Positions 1 to 13,300 of a DNA stretch of 64,000 nucleotides are shown here, one piece after another. The position numbers and the translations under genes are program-made. The stretch lies in assembly GCF_024124545.1 (NCBI RefSeq), contig NZ_JAMXSF010000010.1, positions 62,001 through 126,000 on the forward strand. Direction: 5' to 3'. This stretch comes from Pseudoalteromonas sp. XMcav2-N (GTDB taxonomy: Bacteria > Pseudomonadota > Gammaproteobacteria > Enterobacterales > Alteromonadaceae). Every line of letters begins with the position of its first letter. Within the stretch, counting starts at the first letter, position 1. The notes under the pieces are model-generated. The model saw only the letters and a program-made list of their open reading frames with translations, did not search any database and was not told where the DNA came from.

Positions 1-157
1 CGCAATACTGTTTAACGGATACATCGATCATTTCCAGTTGCGATGCCGTGATAGTTGTGTCTTTTGCCGAACTTTTGTTTTGCAGACACGATGCCAGGAT
101 CAGGCTGATCAAACACATCACCATGATCTTGAGTCTTGAAGGGTATAACCAGTTCAT
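1..157 (-). CDS. Partial putative lipoprotein (C-terminus outside window)
   Basis: An open frame starts at an ATG at 157 and runs off the left edge without a stop (52 codons visible). The N-terminus is a typical lipoprotein signal: positively charged start, hydrophobic stretch and a lipobox L-A-S-C, so Cys would be lipidated after cleavage and the product anchored in a membrane. The mature part visible is too short to assign a family. The SD-like GAGGAA lies a few bases upstream of the ATG. It is codirectional with the NRPS cluster and about 70 bases beyond the oxygenase gene, so it may be the last gene of that transcription unit; whether it belongs to the pathway cannot be judged here. Confidence 0.6.
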   Translation of the reverse strand, partial: MNWLYPSRLKIMVMCLISLILASCLQNKSSAKDTTITASQLEMIDVSVKQYC

Positions 158-230
158 TGTATGGATTCCTCAATTTTGACCACTTTGTTTGCCAACCACA
201 TCACCACTAACAAACCCCAATTGGCGCTCA

Positions 231-1184
231 TTAACGCGCCGCTTTTGCCATTCCCACCAGTACCTTGCGAGTACCTGTATAAGCCTGACGGCCATGTGTG
301 AATAGCATGTTGTCTAGCAGCAAAATGTCGTTGCGCTGCCAGGGGTAAGAAAAAGTGAGCGTACGGTAGACATCATTGATGACATCAATGTCTTCTCTGG
401 CAATCTCACTACCGTCACCGTAATAGGCGTTGCGCGGCAAGTAATCGCTTCCGATGCTGTCGGGCATTTCATTGTCTACTGCAGAGCAATGGAATAAATG
501 CGCCTGGTTAAACCAAACCTTTTCGCCGGTTTGCGGATGTGTCATAACCGCAGGTCTGAACTGTCTGGTCTGTAACCTGCCATCGTCAAACCACTCGCAC
601 TGAATGTCGTTTTTCCAGCAATACGCCTCTACTTCATCCCGATCACTGGTCTGAAACACTTCCTGCCAGGGCAAATCTATGTCACCGTAATTGCGTACAT
701 ACATAATGCCGCGCTCTTCAAACCGCGCTTTGAGGTCATCAGGCAGTCGCTTGTATACTTCCCGACTATCTGCAAGCGGGGTATCGCCCCCCGTTTTAGC
801 AGGAACAACGCAAAAAAAGCCCATCCGCATTGGCCAGCAATTGGAGTAGGCATTTTCATTGTGTTGCAGGATCACCTGGTCGGCGTGATATTCCGTGGTG
901 GTATAGATGTTGTTGCGAAGTGCGGTACGAGGCGAAGAGCGATAAATATATTGACTGAGCGGTTCACCAAAAATCGTTTCCAAAATGGTGCTGAACTGGT
1001 TGGTGCTAACAATGTTGAGGCCACGCAACAGCGCAAACCCATCGCGGTCAACCCAGGCATTAATTTCCTTAACATTCGCCTTAACCCAGGCAAGACCACT
1101 TTGCTTTTGTCCTGAGAGATCATGGATCCGTTGATCTGTATCGGCGGAATTTAAATCCATGTCTGGTGATAGTAACTGATCCAT
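231..1184 (-). CDS. SyrP-like Fe(II)/2-oxoglutarate-dependent oxygenase (TauD/TfdA family)
   Basis: Predicted 317 aa. The ATG at 1184 was chosen over the upstream in-frame ATG at 1241 because AAAGGATGGG sits just before it. The TauD fold is indicated by the iron-binding H-x-E at about residues 108-110 (in QHNENAYSNCW), the distal His near 297 (FTHGRQAY) and the 2-oxoglutarate-binding Arg shortly after. The HNE...SNCWP signature resembles NRPS-associated SyrP-type enzymes, which beta-hydroxylate an Asp held on a carrier protein. It lies 127 bases downstream of the terminal NRPS gene on the same strand. Since the second NRPS gene has an Asp-type adenylation domain, the likely role is formation of 3-hydroxy-aspartate. 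The family assignment is firm; substrate and timing are inferred. Confidence 0.85.
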   Translation of the reverse strand: MDQLLSPDMDLNSADTDQRIHDLSGQKQSGLAWVKANVKEINAWVDRDGFALLRGLNIVSTNQFSTILETIFGEPLSQYIYRSSPRTALRNNIYTTTEYHADQVILQHNENAYSNCWPMRMGFFCVVPAKTGGDTPLADSREVYKRLPDDLKARFEERGIMYVRNYGDIDLPWQEVFQTSDRDEVEAYCWKNDIQCEWFDDGRLQTRQFRPAVMTHPQTGEKVWFNQAHLFHCSAVDNEMPDSIGSDYLPRNAYYGDGSEIAREDIDVINDVYRTLTFSYPWQRNDILLLDNMLFTHGRQAYTGTRKVLVGMAKAAR

Positions 1185-1311
1185 TTTATTCCCATCCTTT
1201 AAGTAAGGTAACAAGTAAAATTTACATCGTAATTTTGACATTAATTGTTTACTTTTTAAGCTTAACCAACATCAAATTAAACATTTAAAAAACATATTCA
1301 TAAACAATAGA

Positions 1312-4300
1312 CTACAAAATATAATCACTCTCTATTATTTTCACGACCGCTCCGACGTCTTTGTGGCCCAAAATTGAAAGGTGTCCCCCTGCAACTTCAA
1401 ATGCGCGTACATGGCCATAAAGTGCCCGCCAGCCCATATCAGACGTTAAAGTTCGCCCTTCAAACTCTTGAGTCTGTGTGGCTTTGACCACCCTGACCGG
1501 ACAGCTAAGCTGTTCAGGCAAGTACACATCAGCCATCAGCTGAGCACAAAATACCGTTTGTAAACGCTGCAACTGGGCCGGCGAAAAGTGATACCCCGAC
1601 TGAGCCATGGACTGAGCTAAGGCTTTGCCCTGCGCCTCGGCCGACATTGCCAACAGCGCTTCCAGCTGAGCGTCATCAAACTGCAGTGCAAAGAATGCGT
1701 TCATATTGTCGAGCATCAGGCGATTTGCCTGTTGCTCCGTAACTGGTACTACGCTTTGCACAGGTCTGGGCGTGTCTAAAATCGTGATGGAAGCAACAGA
1801 CACTCCCTGCGAGTCCGAAACGAATTCATCGCTGTGTTCCAGGTGCCGGGCCATTGCCAGCGCAATAAAACTACCAAATGAATGACCAATCAGGTTGACC
1901 TGACCAAGACCGGCTTGTGTCAGCGCAGACACATAATGCAAAGCTGTGGTTTCAACCGATCCGACCGCATCCGGGTCATGTGCTATCAGATCTGGCTGTA
2001 AACCATACACCGGGATCCGTTTATCAAGCCCCTGTACCAATGCCTGAAAGGCCATCAGCAGTCCGCCAGCTCCGGCTATCAACACCACAGGGGTGACGCC
2101 ATTGCTGCCTGTTTGCAGGCACAGCAGGCTCTGAGGAGACAGATGCTGGTCCTGGTGGGCATGCTGAAACTCAGTTAACGCCTTGGCAAGGTCACCTACA
2201 CACGGGTGTTGCAGCAACAAAGCTATCGGTACTTCCACCTTAAGCGTATCGCACAGCTCAGTATGCAATCGCATCATCAGCAGTGAATGACCTCCCAGCT
2301 CAAAAAAGTCGTCACTTAAGCCCACCTGAGGGCACTGAAGCAACTCAGCAAGGTAGTCACACAGGTGGCGTTCAAGTGGTGTTGCCGGGGCAATATAGTG
2401 CTCAGGCCTGTCCAGTGTCAGCGTCTGAGCCTCACGAACCAGCGCTTTTCTGTCCAGTTTGCCATTATTGTTGTGTGGTAGCTGGGCACGAGGCACCACC
2501 CATTGAGGCACCATATATTTGGGAAGCTGCTCAGCCAAAGTTGCTTTGAGCAAAGTGACATCCGCATCATGTGATTCGATAAAAGCAACCAGCTGATCAC
2601 CCGCCGCTTTATCACTTTTAACTACGACAGCACACGCTTTTACCTCTTGGTGTTCAAGCAATGCCCGTTCAATTTCGCCCAGTTCAATACGATATCCTCT
2701 GATTTTTACCTGCTCATCCAGACGCCCCAAAAAGTGCAACGCCCCACCCTCAAGCCGAACTTTGTCGCCGGTTTTGTAGCAGCGGGCTTGCGTATTCGGG
2801 TTAAACACAAAGGCTTTGTCTGTTTTCGTTTTGTCACCCAGATAACCAAGCGCCAGAGCGGCTCCGCCCACATACAGCTCCCCAGCAACATAGTCCGGCA
2901 CAGATCTGAGTTCCTTATCGAGAATGTGCACTGTCAGTCCAGTCAGAGGCTGACCTATCGGAATTGAATCTCCCTGGTACCGGGTGACATCCATAAGAGT
3001 GGCTGAAATGGTGGTTTCCGTCGGGCCATAAGCGTTAATAATTCGGATGGCAGAACCGTAGTGACGCTGCCAGGCACGTAACGCCGTACTTTGCATTTGT
3101 TCACCACCTACGGTGATAATCCGCATAGCCGAACCTAAGTCCACAGGGCTCATCGCCAGCTGATGCCAGTAGGCCGTTGGCAGACTCATTAAACTCAGCT
3201 TACTTTGCCGGGATAATTCGGCCAGAGCCTGACTGTTAAGCAACTGCTCCTGCTCTGCCATAACCAGCGTTGCGCCGCTGAGTAAAGTACAAAAGACCTC
3301 TTCGGCAAACACATCAAAGCTACAACTTGCAAATTGCAGATAATTATCCTCAGGCGTAATCGCATAATTGCTTTGCAGGCAAGACACGTAATTCAATACG
3401 CTGCGATGCGCAACCTGCACGCCTTTTGGCTCACCTGTGGTGCCAGAAGTGTAGATAACATAGCAAGCAGACTCGCCGTGACAATCCGCTTCCACAAACT
3501 CGTTTGACTGCGCTGAGATAGCAGCATGACTTGCAGTCAGGTCAACGACCGGACAAGCTAGTGCGTCGTCTATCCAGGCAGACTCGGCGCTGATCAGCAC
3601 AGCAGCTTGCGCATTAGTCAGCATGTAGTGGCGCCTTTTTTCGGGCAATGCCGGGGCAATCGGCAGATAAGAGGCACCGAGTTTAAGGGCGGCCAGAATG
3701 GCAATGATAAGTTGCGGGCCAGAGTCCAGGCAAACCGCAATGACCGCTTGGCCTGCGCCCAGCGAATGGTGCGACGACAAGTAATTCGCCAGCTGACAGG
3801 CGGCTTCATCCAGTTCACCATAGCTCAGCACAATCTCAGTGTGATTACTCTGCTGAATGTAACGAATGGCAGGGTTCGTCTCATATTTGGCCCTGTTCTG
3901 CGCAAATGCCTGCTGTAACGTCTGATACTGATCCATCCGCGGTTGCGCACCAGGCAATTCGAAATGGGGGATCTGAGCTGCCTGGTCAGGCCGCACCAGA
4001 GGCAATTGAGTCAGCGTCATATCGGGCTGCGCCATAAAGGCATCCAGCAAATCCGTGATCAGGTTCAGACTCTGACTGGCCTGTGTGTTTGTCAGTATTG
4101 CTTCGCTATAACTGAGCGTCAGCGACAGCTGATCCGTTACACCCACTACAAATGTGATGGGATAATGCGTCTGATCCTGCTCCGAGCAGACCTTTACCCT
4201 GAATGGTGCGCTTTCTTCTGCCAGTGGATCGTTGGGATAATTTTCAAAGACATAAAGTGCATCAAACAGGTCGCTGCTATTATCAATGCCACTCCACTGG

Positions 4301-7300
4301 TGGATCTGCGCCAGAGGTGTATGGGCAAACCGTGTCAGCTGAGCCTGGTGCGCTTTAATCTGCAGCAGGTAATCTTTTACTGACATCTGCCCCACTGTAG
4401 TAATTAGAACAGGTTGCGTATTAATATACAGCCCAACCCGCTGCGCTACATTTGGCAAAGCGTCCGGGCGACCTGAAATGGTCTGACCGAATAACACGTA
4501 GTCACTCTGACAACAGGTGCGCAACCAGTAAGCCCAGGCCCCCTGGATCACCTGATTGAGTGTCAGTCCCAGATGCTTCGCAAACTGGTTCAATCGCTGA
4601 GTGAACTCAGTACTGAGCGTCTGGGTCAGCTCACTCACGCCAGGATCTTTGTCTGCGCTCAGCGTCAGGTGTTCTGTCACTAATGTTGGTGTGTCAATAT
4701 GGCCCAGTTGGCTATGCCAGAATGCCTTTTCTGCCTGTGTATCACGGGTCTCAAGATAAGCCACATAGTCACGAAATGGATCTGCGACCAGCGCTAATCC
4801 CCGGTTTTCAATCCTGGCACGGTACAACTCAACCAGACCATCAAACAGTACGGGCAAGGACCAGCCATCCATAATCATGTGATGGTAAGTCCAGATAAAC
4901 CCATGGCAATGCTCACCATATGGTACAAGCCTCAGCAGCATACAAGGCGCACGGTTTAACTCGATTGGCCTGGCGAACTCCTGCTCAGCAAGCTGCGCCA
5001 GACGAACGGTGACCGTTTCGTCATAATGCTGAGGTTCATCGATTTGCAGGGGAAGCTTGCACTGCTCAAAAACTAGCTGCACTGGTTGCTCTGAGGTGAC
5101 AAAAAATGCTGTACGCAGGATAGAGTGTTTCGCCATCAGCTGAGCCCAGGCGTAATCAAAGGCTTCCGTATCCAGTGCACCTTCCAATAACATCACTGAC
5201 TGCTCGCGATAAACTGGGATTTCTGTACTTTGAGCATGGAACCACATCCCCTGTTGCAACGGCGTCATGGGGTAGATATCGGCTACGGGCTGACCTGCCT
5301 TGTCGAGCAGTTGCTGCAGTTGCAGGCAGTCAAGATCCGGTAACAGCGCAAAATCGCTGGGGGTCGGGCAGCTTTCGGTTTGCGCCTGGCAATGTGCCAG
5401 CACAGTTTCAATGGCCTGTTCAAAGTGCGCACTTAACCGCAGTGCATCCTGCTCTGTGTAGTAACCCGATGCACATTCCAGTGTGACCGACAAACGGCCA
5501 TCCGTCACCGCTGCCGTAATTTGCAAAGCAGCAAACCCATCATCCAGTTCGTTACGCATGGCACCCGGGGGTTCGCTGGCATCACCGAGCAAGCCCCTTT
5601 GCTGTAGCACAGTATCGAGCTGGCCCAGATAATTAAAAAAGACCTGAGTGCGCGTATCGATTGTCAGTGATGTCCTCACTTGCGGGTCGGGGTGAGAATA
5701 GCGCAGCGCCCCAAACTCACAGCCGTGTTCCGTGGCCCAGGCCAGCTGCTCTTTCACTGCACAAATTGTCTGAGTCAGGGCACTGTCAGAAGCCCCGCTT
5801 TGACTGTGTAAACGCAGCGGAAACAGCGCGGTTAACCAACCAATGGTGCGGCTGGCATCGTGTGCACCGCTGAGTTTTGCCCGGCCATGGCTCTCAAGCA
5901 AAACAACCTGCTCCGCCTGCTGGTAATTAGCTAAACCGGACCACTGCCAGGCACTGAGTAGTAACGTCTGTATATTACTTTTGTATGCCCGGTTTGCCTC
6001 ATTTAACAGCTGCCGGGTGTGCGCTTCACTCAACTGAAATTTCGTGTGGCTCACACTTGTGCTTGCACGGTCAGACAAGCTGGCACCCAAAGCTTGCTGA
6101 CACCTGACCGTCGCACAAGTCCCCTGCCACCGTTCAAGATGCTTACCCTCACAAGCGCGTTCCTGAAGGTAAAAGGCAATCGCATCGAGCGAGGCACTGG
6201 CGGGCGGTAATGTCACAGCCTGTCCGGCTTGTGCCATAGTGCAGGCTTGCTCCAGATCCGTCAGTAAAATACGCCAGGATACGCCGTCTACCAATAAATG
6301 ATGAGCAATTATCAGTAGTCGATCCGTCTGCTCTGAACCGGGAGTCGCGGCATGACATAGTCGCAGTAAAGGTGAGCCATCAAAAGAAAAACTTGCCTGC
6401 GCGGAGTTACTTAGCTCTGCAAGTGCGTCGCGCCACTGCACGCCGGCTCCACTCAGGTTGTGATACTGGCATATATCTGTGCTGCTCAGCTGATCAGTAA
6501 TATAGAGCTCATCTTTGTTCCTGACCGACAGTCTGAGTGCATCATGACATGCGACAAGGCTCTGAACAGCTTCGCACAGATGCGTAAAAGACACTGATTT
6601 GTCGATGCTCAGCATTACAGCCTGATTCCAGCGCTCCGGTTCAGCAAAAGCTTGTTCAAAGAACCACTGCTGTATGGGCTGAGGTCTCAGCTTGCCTGCA
6701 AAATGTTGCTGCTCGTGATCAGCCGCAGATGATTCAGAGAGCGCATTGGTTGTTGTAAAGTTTGCCGCCAGTGCTGCCGCAGAGCTATGAGCAAAAATAT
6801 CAGCCACAGAGACAGGTATGTCTATCGCTCTGGCCCGACTGGCAAGCTGAATGGCTAAAATAGAGTCTCCACCGCTGGCAAAAAAATCATCCTCGGGTTG
6901 CAGATCAGGCTGGTTTAACAGCTCCCGCATCAGGATTAAAATACGGTTGTGCTGTGCGTGCGTGTTACTTTTAGCGCCCGGCTCTTTCGGGTGCTCCGCT
7001 GCCACTTCCTGTGCCTGCTGTGCCAGTACCTGTAGCGCCCGGTGGTCTAATTTGCCATGAGCGGTCAGAGGCAGTGCCTCCAACATCAAAAAGCGTGCTG
7101 GCACCATGTACTCAGGCAGAATCGGACGCAGCAGTCCTCGCAGTTGTGCCGCTAAATTGTGTCCCGTATGCGTTAACTCTGGTACAACAAAGGCCGTCAG
7201 TTGTTTATTACCAGACTGCGCTTCGGTTATCTGCACCGTACATTCAGAAACACCGTCTTGTGCACGCAGTTGGTGATCAATTTCAGCCAGTTCAATGCGA

Positions 7301-10300
7301 TAACCGCGTATCTTAACCTGGGCATCATTGCGGCCAATATACGCAATACGGCCACTGCTTAGTCGCCGTACCAGATCGCCACTACGATAAACACGCACTG
7401 ACGTGCCACTATCCAGCTCCAGTTCAGTGAATTTTTCCTTACTTAACTCAGGTCTATTGAGGTAACCCAGCGCCAACCCCAGACCGGCAATCAGCAACTC
7501 ACCGACCATGCCGTCCGCAACACTGTGACCCTGCTCATCGACAATATAAACATCGCAGTTGTCCACTGGTAAACCAATATCCGGAAGTGCCTCTGTACCG
7601 CAGACAACCGGACCCGATGTCGCCACTACAGAGGCTTCGGTTGGACCATAATTGTTGATCAGCTTGAAAGGAAATGACCCGTTAACCGGGTTGAGCCTGT
7701 CACCACCCACCAGCAGATACTTAAGTGATGCCGGCGCAAAACGGGGGTCTGCCAGCATCACTTCTGCGATGGGAGTAGCCAGGAAACAGTGACTTACCGA
7801 CTCTTGGGTCAAAAATGCCGAGAGTAACTGCGGATCCGTAAGCTCGGCGTTGGCAACAAATACCAGCTGTGCACCAGCGCTCAGATAAGGCCAGATCTCC
7901 CAGGTTGCCGCGTCAAAGGCAATATTCGCCGTCTGGCTGCCCACGCTATCAGCATCCAGTGTAAATACTCGCTGATGCCAGGCACACAGGTTAGTCAAAC
8001 CCCGATGAGGGATCATCACCCCTTTAGGTTGCCCTGTTGTACCTGAAGTATAGATCACATAGGCGAGTTGTTCGGCATTGAGCTCGGGTAACGGAGCCGT
8101 CGCGAAAGACGCCAATTGCACATCCAGTTCAGGGCTGTCCAGCATAATGATTTGACATTGTGTGTGTTGTTCAAACTGACTGGCAAAGCGCTGCTGTGTG
8201 AGTAGCCACTGACTGTTGCTATCCGCAATAATATGCGCGATGCGCGCCTTGGGATAATGAGCCGACACAGGCACATACGCACCACCGGCTTTAAGCACCG
8301 CCAGCATTGCTACGACCAGGTCGCAACCGGCGTCACAGCTAACTAAAACGGTTTGCTGTGGCTTAAGCCCCTGTCCAATCAGGTATTTGGCTAAACGGCT
8401 GGTACGCTCGTTCAGTTCACCGTATGTCAGTCTTTCACTCTGTTGAGGGTCTTTAAGTGCTATTTTGTCTGGGTTTTGAGCCCCCAGCTGAGCAAGGCGG
8501 TCAACCACAGTCTGTGGCTTTGATACTGGATGAGATTGTCCTTTGATTGCGTCATACCGCCGCTTTGTCAGAGGCAAGTCTGCGATGCAATGATCTGTAT
8601 TGCTGGCAAGTGCATTCAGTAGCACCTGTAGTGACTGGCTCATACGTTCAATACTGACGGCGTCAAACAAAGCTGTGTTATAACACCAGGACAAGCGGAT
8701 CCCATCCGCGGTCTGTGCAGCGCTCAGCTCAATATCGAACTTGGCAGCTACTGAGACCGCTTGCTCAGCCTGCACTTCTATATCAGCAAGACGTAAGTCG
8801 GTATCCAGCTGCGGGTTTAATGCAAAACTAAGCTGAAAGACGCCCTGGTGACTGAGGGAGCGCTCCAGGTTAAGCGCATCCAAAATCTGCTCAAACGGCA
8901 TCGCCTGATGTGCCTGAATATCAACCATAACGGCTTTTTGTTGTGCAAGCAGCTCGGTAAATGTGAGCTGCGGCGTAAACCGTGTACGTATCGGCAAGGT
9001 ATTGATAAAAAAACCGACCAAAGGTTGCAACTGGCTGTGTTCACGGCCCGAGAAAGGCGCGCCTATCACCACATCCGTGGTGTGGCTGTATTTGCCAACA
9101 AAAACAGCAAAGGCAGTCTGTAACAAGGTAAACAAGGTGACGTCATGGCGGCGGCACTGCACCTGAATTTGCTCACACACCGCGCTATCAAGGTGCGTTA
9201 TATGTGTGTCCCCCTGGGCGACAGACATTCTGGTTCTGGCTCTGTCCAGTGGCAGTTGATGCAGCGGCGGCGCGTCTGCCAGATGAGCAAGCCAGAACCT
9301 TCTATGGGCCTCTAAAGCACTTGTGTTCAGAGTGTTGCGCTGCCACTGCGCATAATCGGCATAGTTTATAGGCAATGGGTGCGCAAGCAATTCAGGTAAT
9401 GGCTGGCCACACGCAAAATGCTGGTAAAAAGCCGCCAGTTCTTCACTCAGGATAGCAAGAGAGTGGGCATCCGCAGCAATGTGATGCAGATTCACCCGTA
9501 GTCGATACTGAGTATCAGCAACCGCCATCAGGGTCAGTCTGATCATTAACCCCTGACTCAAATCGAACGGCTGCATGGCATCGTCGCGCTGCGCTCTGAG
9601 CCAGCTTTGCTGTTGTGCATGTGGTGCCAAAGTGCGTGCGTCAATGAAAGTCAGAGGCACTTCAAAATCTGGCACAACCTGTTGCTGCGGACCGAGCGTA
9701 TCGTCCTGAATAATTTTGCTGCGTAACACCTCATGACGCTGGATGATAGCGTGCCAGGCTTGTCTGAACGCCGCCAGGTTTAACGAGCCGCTCAGCGTGA
9801 ATGTACCGGGCATATGATACTGAGCCGAACCGGGTGTCATCTGCTCAACGGTCCAGAGTCTCGCCTGAGCGAACGACAGCGGCACTGGCAACCCGGATTG
9901 CGTGCGCGATATGTCAACGGACAAACTCGTTGCGGTATCGGCCACAGACACGGCTTTAGCCAGCTCACCCACTCTTGGGCTCTGAAACACCTCTTTTAGC
10001 TCGACTGACAAGCCATAGCGTTCCCGTAGCTGACTCACCAATTGGGTGGCCAGTAATGAGTGACCGCCCAGGCGGAAAAAGTGGTCATTCAGGCCAACTT
10101 TGTCAACGCCAAGCAACGCAGTAAAACACTGAGCAATAGCGCGTTCAACGTCACTATCCGGTGCCTGATAAACCGCTTCTTGCTGCAAAATATCCAATGC
10201 CAGCAACGCTTTTTTATCTATTTTTCCATTACTGGTCAGCGGCAAAGCCTCTACCACAACGACGTTGGTTGGCAACATAAACTCAGGCAAAGCACTGCGC

Positions 10301-13300
10301 AGATATTGTTGTACCTGTGAAATTGGATCAGTGAGCTCAATCCCGTTACGGGCAACCACAAAGGCGCTGATCCTGGCTCCCTGTGGGTCGTTGCGATTAA
10401 GTAATACGCACACCGCCTGCAAATCAGGGTGCTTACGTAGCTGGTTTTCAATTTCCCCCAGCTCAATGCGATAACCACGCACTTTCACTTGATCATCGGC
10501 ACGACTGATGTAAGTTAGCTCACCGTCAGGTAAAAAGCGCACCAGATCACCCGATTTATAAAGCTTTTTGCCGCTGGTGTTTGCAAAAGGATCTGCAATA
10601 AAGCGCTGGGCATTGAGCTCCTCTCTTTGCCAGTAGCCACGACACACCCCTTCACCACCCACATACAGCTCACCCACGGCGCCCATCGGTAACAACTGCT
10701 GATGCTTATCAAGCACATAACAAGACATGGTAGGAATGGCATGACCAATATTACTCACTCCCAGCGCCAGATCCGCATCGGTGAGTCGTTTAAAGGTCAC
10801 GTGAACTGTGGTTTCGGTAATGCCATACATATTAATAAGCTGGCAGGCATCAAACCGTTTGGCCCAGGGTTTGAGTTTGCCCGGTTGCAATGCTTCTCCA
10901 CCGAAAATAACGTAGCGTACCTGGCATAGTGCCTGCTCGGTTTCCTCCAAGCCGCACATCGCAGACTGAAGCGCGTAAAAGGCACCCGGCGTCTGGTTCA
11001 GCACAGTGACCTTTTCACTCAACAGGCAGGATGCAAAAGCCTGGGTGTCCTGACTCATTGCCTTACTGATCACCACCAGCTTCGCGCCAAACAGCAAGGC
11101 GCCGTACATTTCCCAGACAGAAAAATCGAAGCAAAAGGAGTGAAACAGGGTCCACACATCCCGCTCGTTAAAATCAAACAATGCCGGTTCAACATGCAAT
11201 AGCCGGACAACATGTCGGTGCTCTATCTGAACTCCCTTTGGCCGGCCTGTGGTGCCTGAGGTATAGATCATATAGGCGAGGTGGTCCGGCTGAATATCCA
11301 GCTCGAGATTGTCGGCAATGGCAATACCGGCGTAAATAGCCTCATCATCAATGTTGATCATCGACTGAGCACACCCGGCAAAACGAGCCTCAGTGACGCT
11401 GTCGCAGATCAACCAGCGACTGTCCACATCACCTATAATGTAGTCAATCCGATCTTTGGGGTAATCCGGGTCGATGGGCACGTACGCTGCACCCGCTTTT
11501 AAAATCGCCAGTAAGGTCACGACCATATTGACTGAGCGTGTCACAATGACGGGCAGCATGGTCTGGGGTTCTATTTTGCTGGCAACCAGCACTCTGGCAA
11601 GCCGGTTAACGCGATTATTTAATGCCTGATAGCTTAATCTTTCGTATTCATCGACCACGGCAATACGCTGGCCAAACCGTTGTACCTGCTCCTCGAACAA
11701 ACTAACCAGTGTCTGAGTGTTGTCCCACTGTGTCTGTGTATATTGGGCGTATTCCAGTATGGACTGCGTTTGGGTCCTGTTCAGTAACGGAATACGGCCA
11801 ATCTGTGTTTGCGGGGCTTTAACTAACTGCTCCAGCAATACTTCAAAACTCTCTGACCAGTGCTGAATCGTTTTTGCAAGATATAAGTCACTGTCATACT
11901 TCCAGTTTAAAGTCAGTGCTTTGGTATTTTCATCCAATACGGCATTGAGTTCCAGGTCACATTTAATGTCAATCTCATCGCCATCCGCGCGGGATTGTTC
12001 CACCACAGTCAATCCGGGTAGTTGCAGCGCGTGTGCCGCATTACTTTGATCCAGTGTGAATAAGATCTGCACCAAAGGATGGTGGCTCATATCACGGGGA
12101 CAATTTAGCGCTTCGACCACCTTATCAAAGGGTACCTCACGGTGCTCAAACGCAGCCAGGATCTGCTCTTTTTGTTGCTGTAACCAGGCATTAAAGGACA
12201 ATGATTCTGTTATGTTTGCCGGGATCACCACAGTGTTGACAAACAAACCTATCAGAGGCGCCAGATCGGGATGATCACGTCCCAAAACCGGCGTCCCCAC
12301 AACCACCTGCTCATTTTGAGTTAACCGACCCACAAACAGCATAAAGCTGCTCAGTAACCACATAAAAGGCGTAACGGATTGTTGTGCACTGTGGGTTTGA
12401 ATGCGGGCTGTCAGAGCAGAACTCAGCGCCTGACGATAGACCCGCCCACGCTGGGTTTGTACAGCGGGGCGCACAAAGTCACCGGGCAAAGACTGGATGG
12501 GATCCAGGTCAGCCAGTGCCTGCTGCCAGAACGCCAGCTTATCGCTAAGGTGGGCCGACGTCAGGGTCTTTTGCTGCCAGGTCGCAAAATCCCCGTACTG
12601 CACCTTTAACGGGGCCAATTGTGGCGCTGAGTCTGCTTCTAAAGCTGCACGGTAAAGGGCGGCCAATTCCCTGACCAGCACCTGCATGGACGCACCATCT
12701 GATATAATATGGTGCATATTAAACGCCAGATAATGGGTTTGCTGATCAGATATCACCACCGCACGGATCAGTAAATCCTGCTTTAAATCAAATGGCAGGG
12801 ACAAAAACTCATTGAGTTTCGCACGAACTTTCTGCGCTTTATCATGTGGCGGCCATTGACTGGCATCGCACCACTGAAATGGCGTTTCAAACTGCTCTTG
12901 TACTATGACAGACACACCTTGCTGACCACTTTCAGTGGCAACAAAGTGGCTGCGCAAAGACTCATGACGGATGATTAACGCTTCAATACTGGCTTTGAGT
13001 GCGGCAATATCCAGTTGTCCGGTAAGGACAAATTCAGCAGGCATGTAGTACTGACTACTGCCCTGTAACTGTTCAATAAACCACAACCCTTGCTGTGCAT
13101 AGCTTGCGGGTAGTGGCACGGAGCGGTCTGCTTTTGGAATGGCCGAGTATTCAGCCTGCTCCAACGAGGTGCCACGCTGCTGCTGAAAATAGGCAATGAT
13201 CTCAGCCTTGTGGGCGACAATCCGTTGCTTCAGCACAGCGGGAAATTCCCCTTTTTGCTTAAATGCCAGAGCACCGTTTTTCTCATACAAGGTGATCCCT

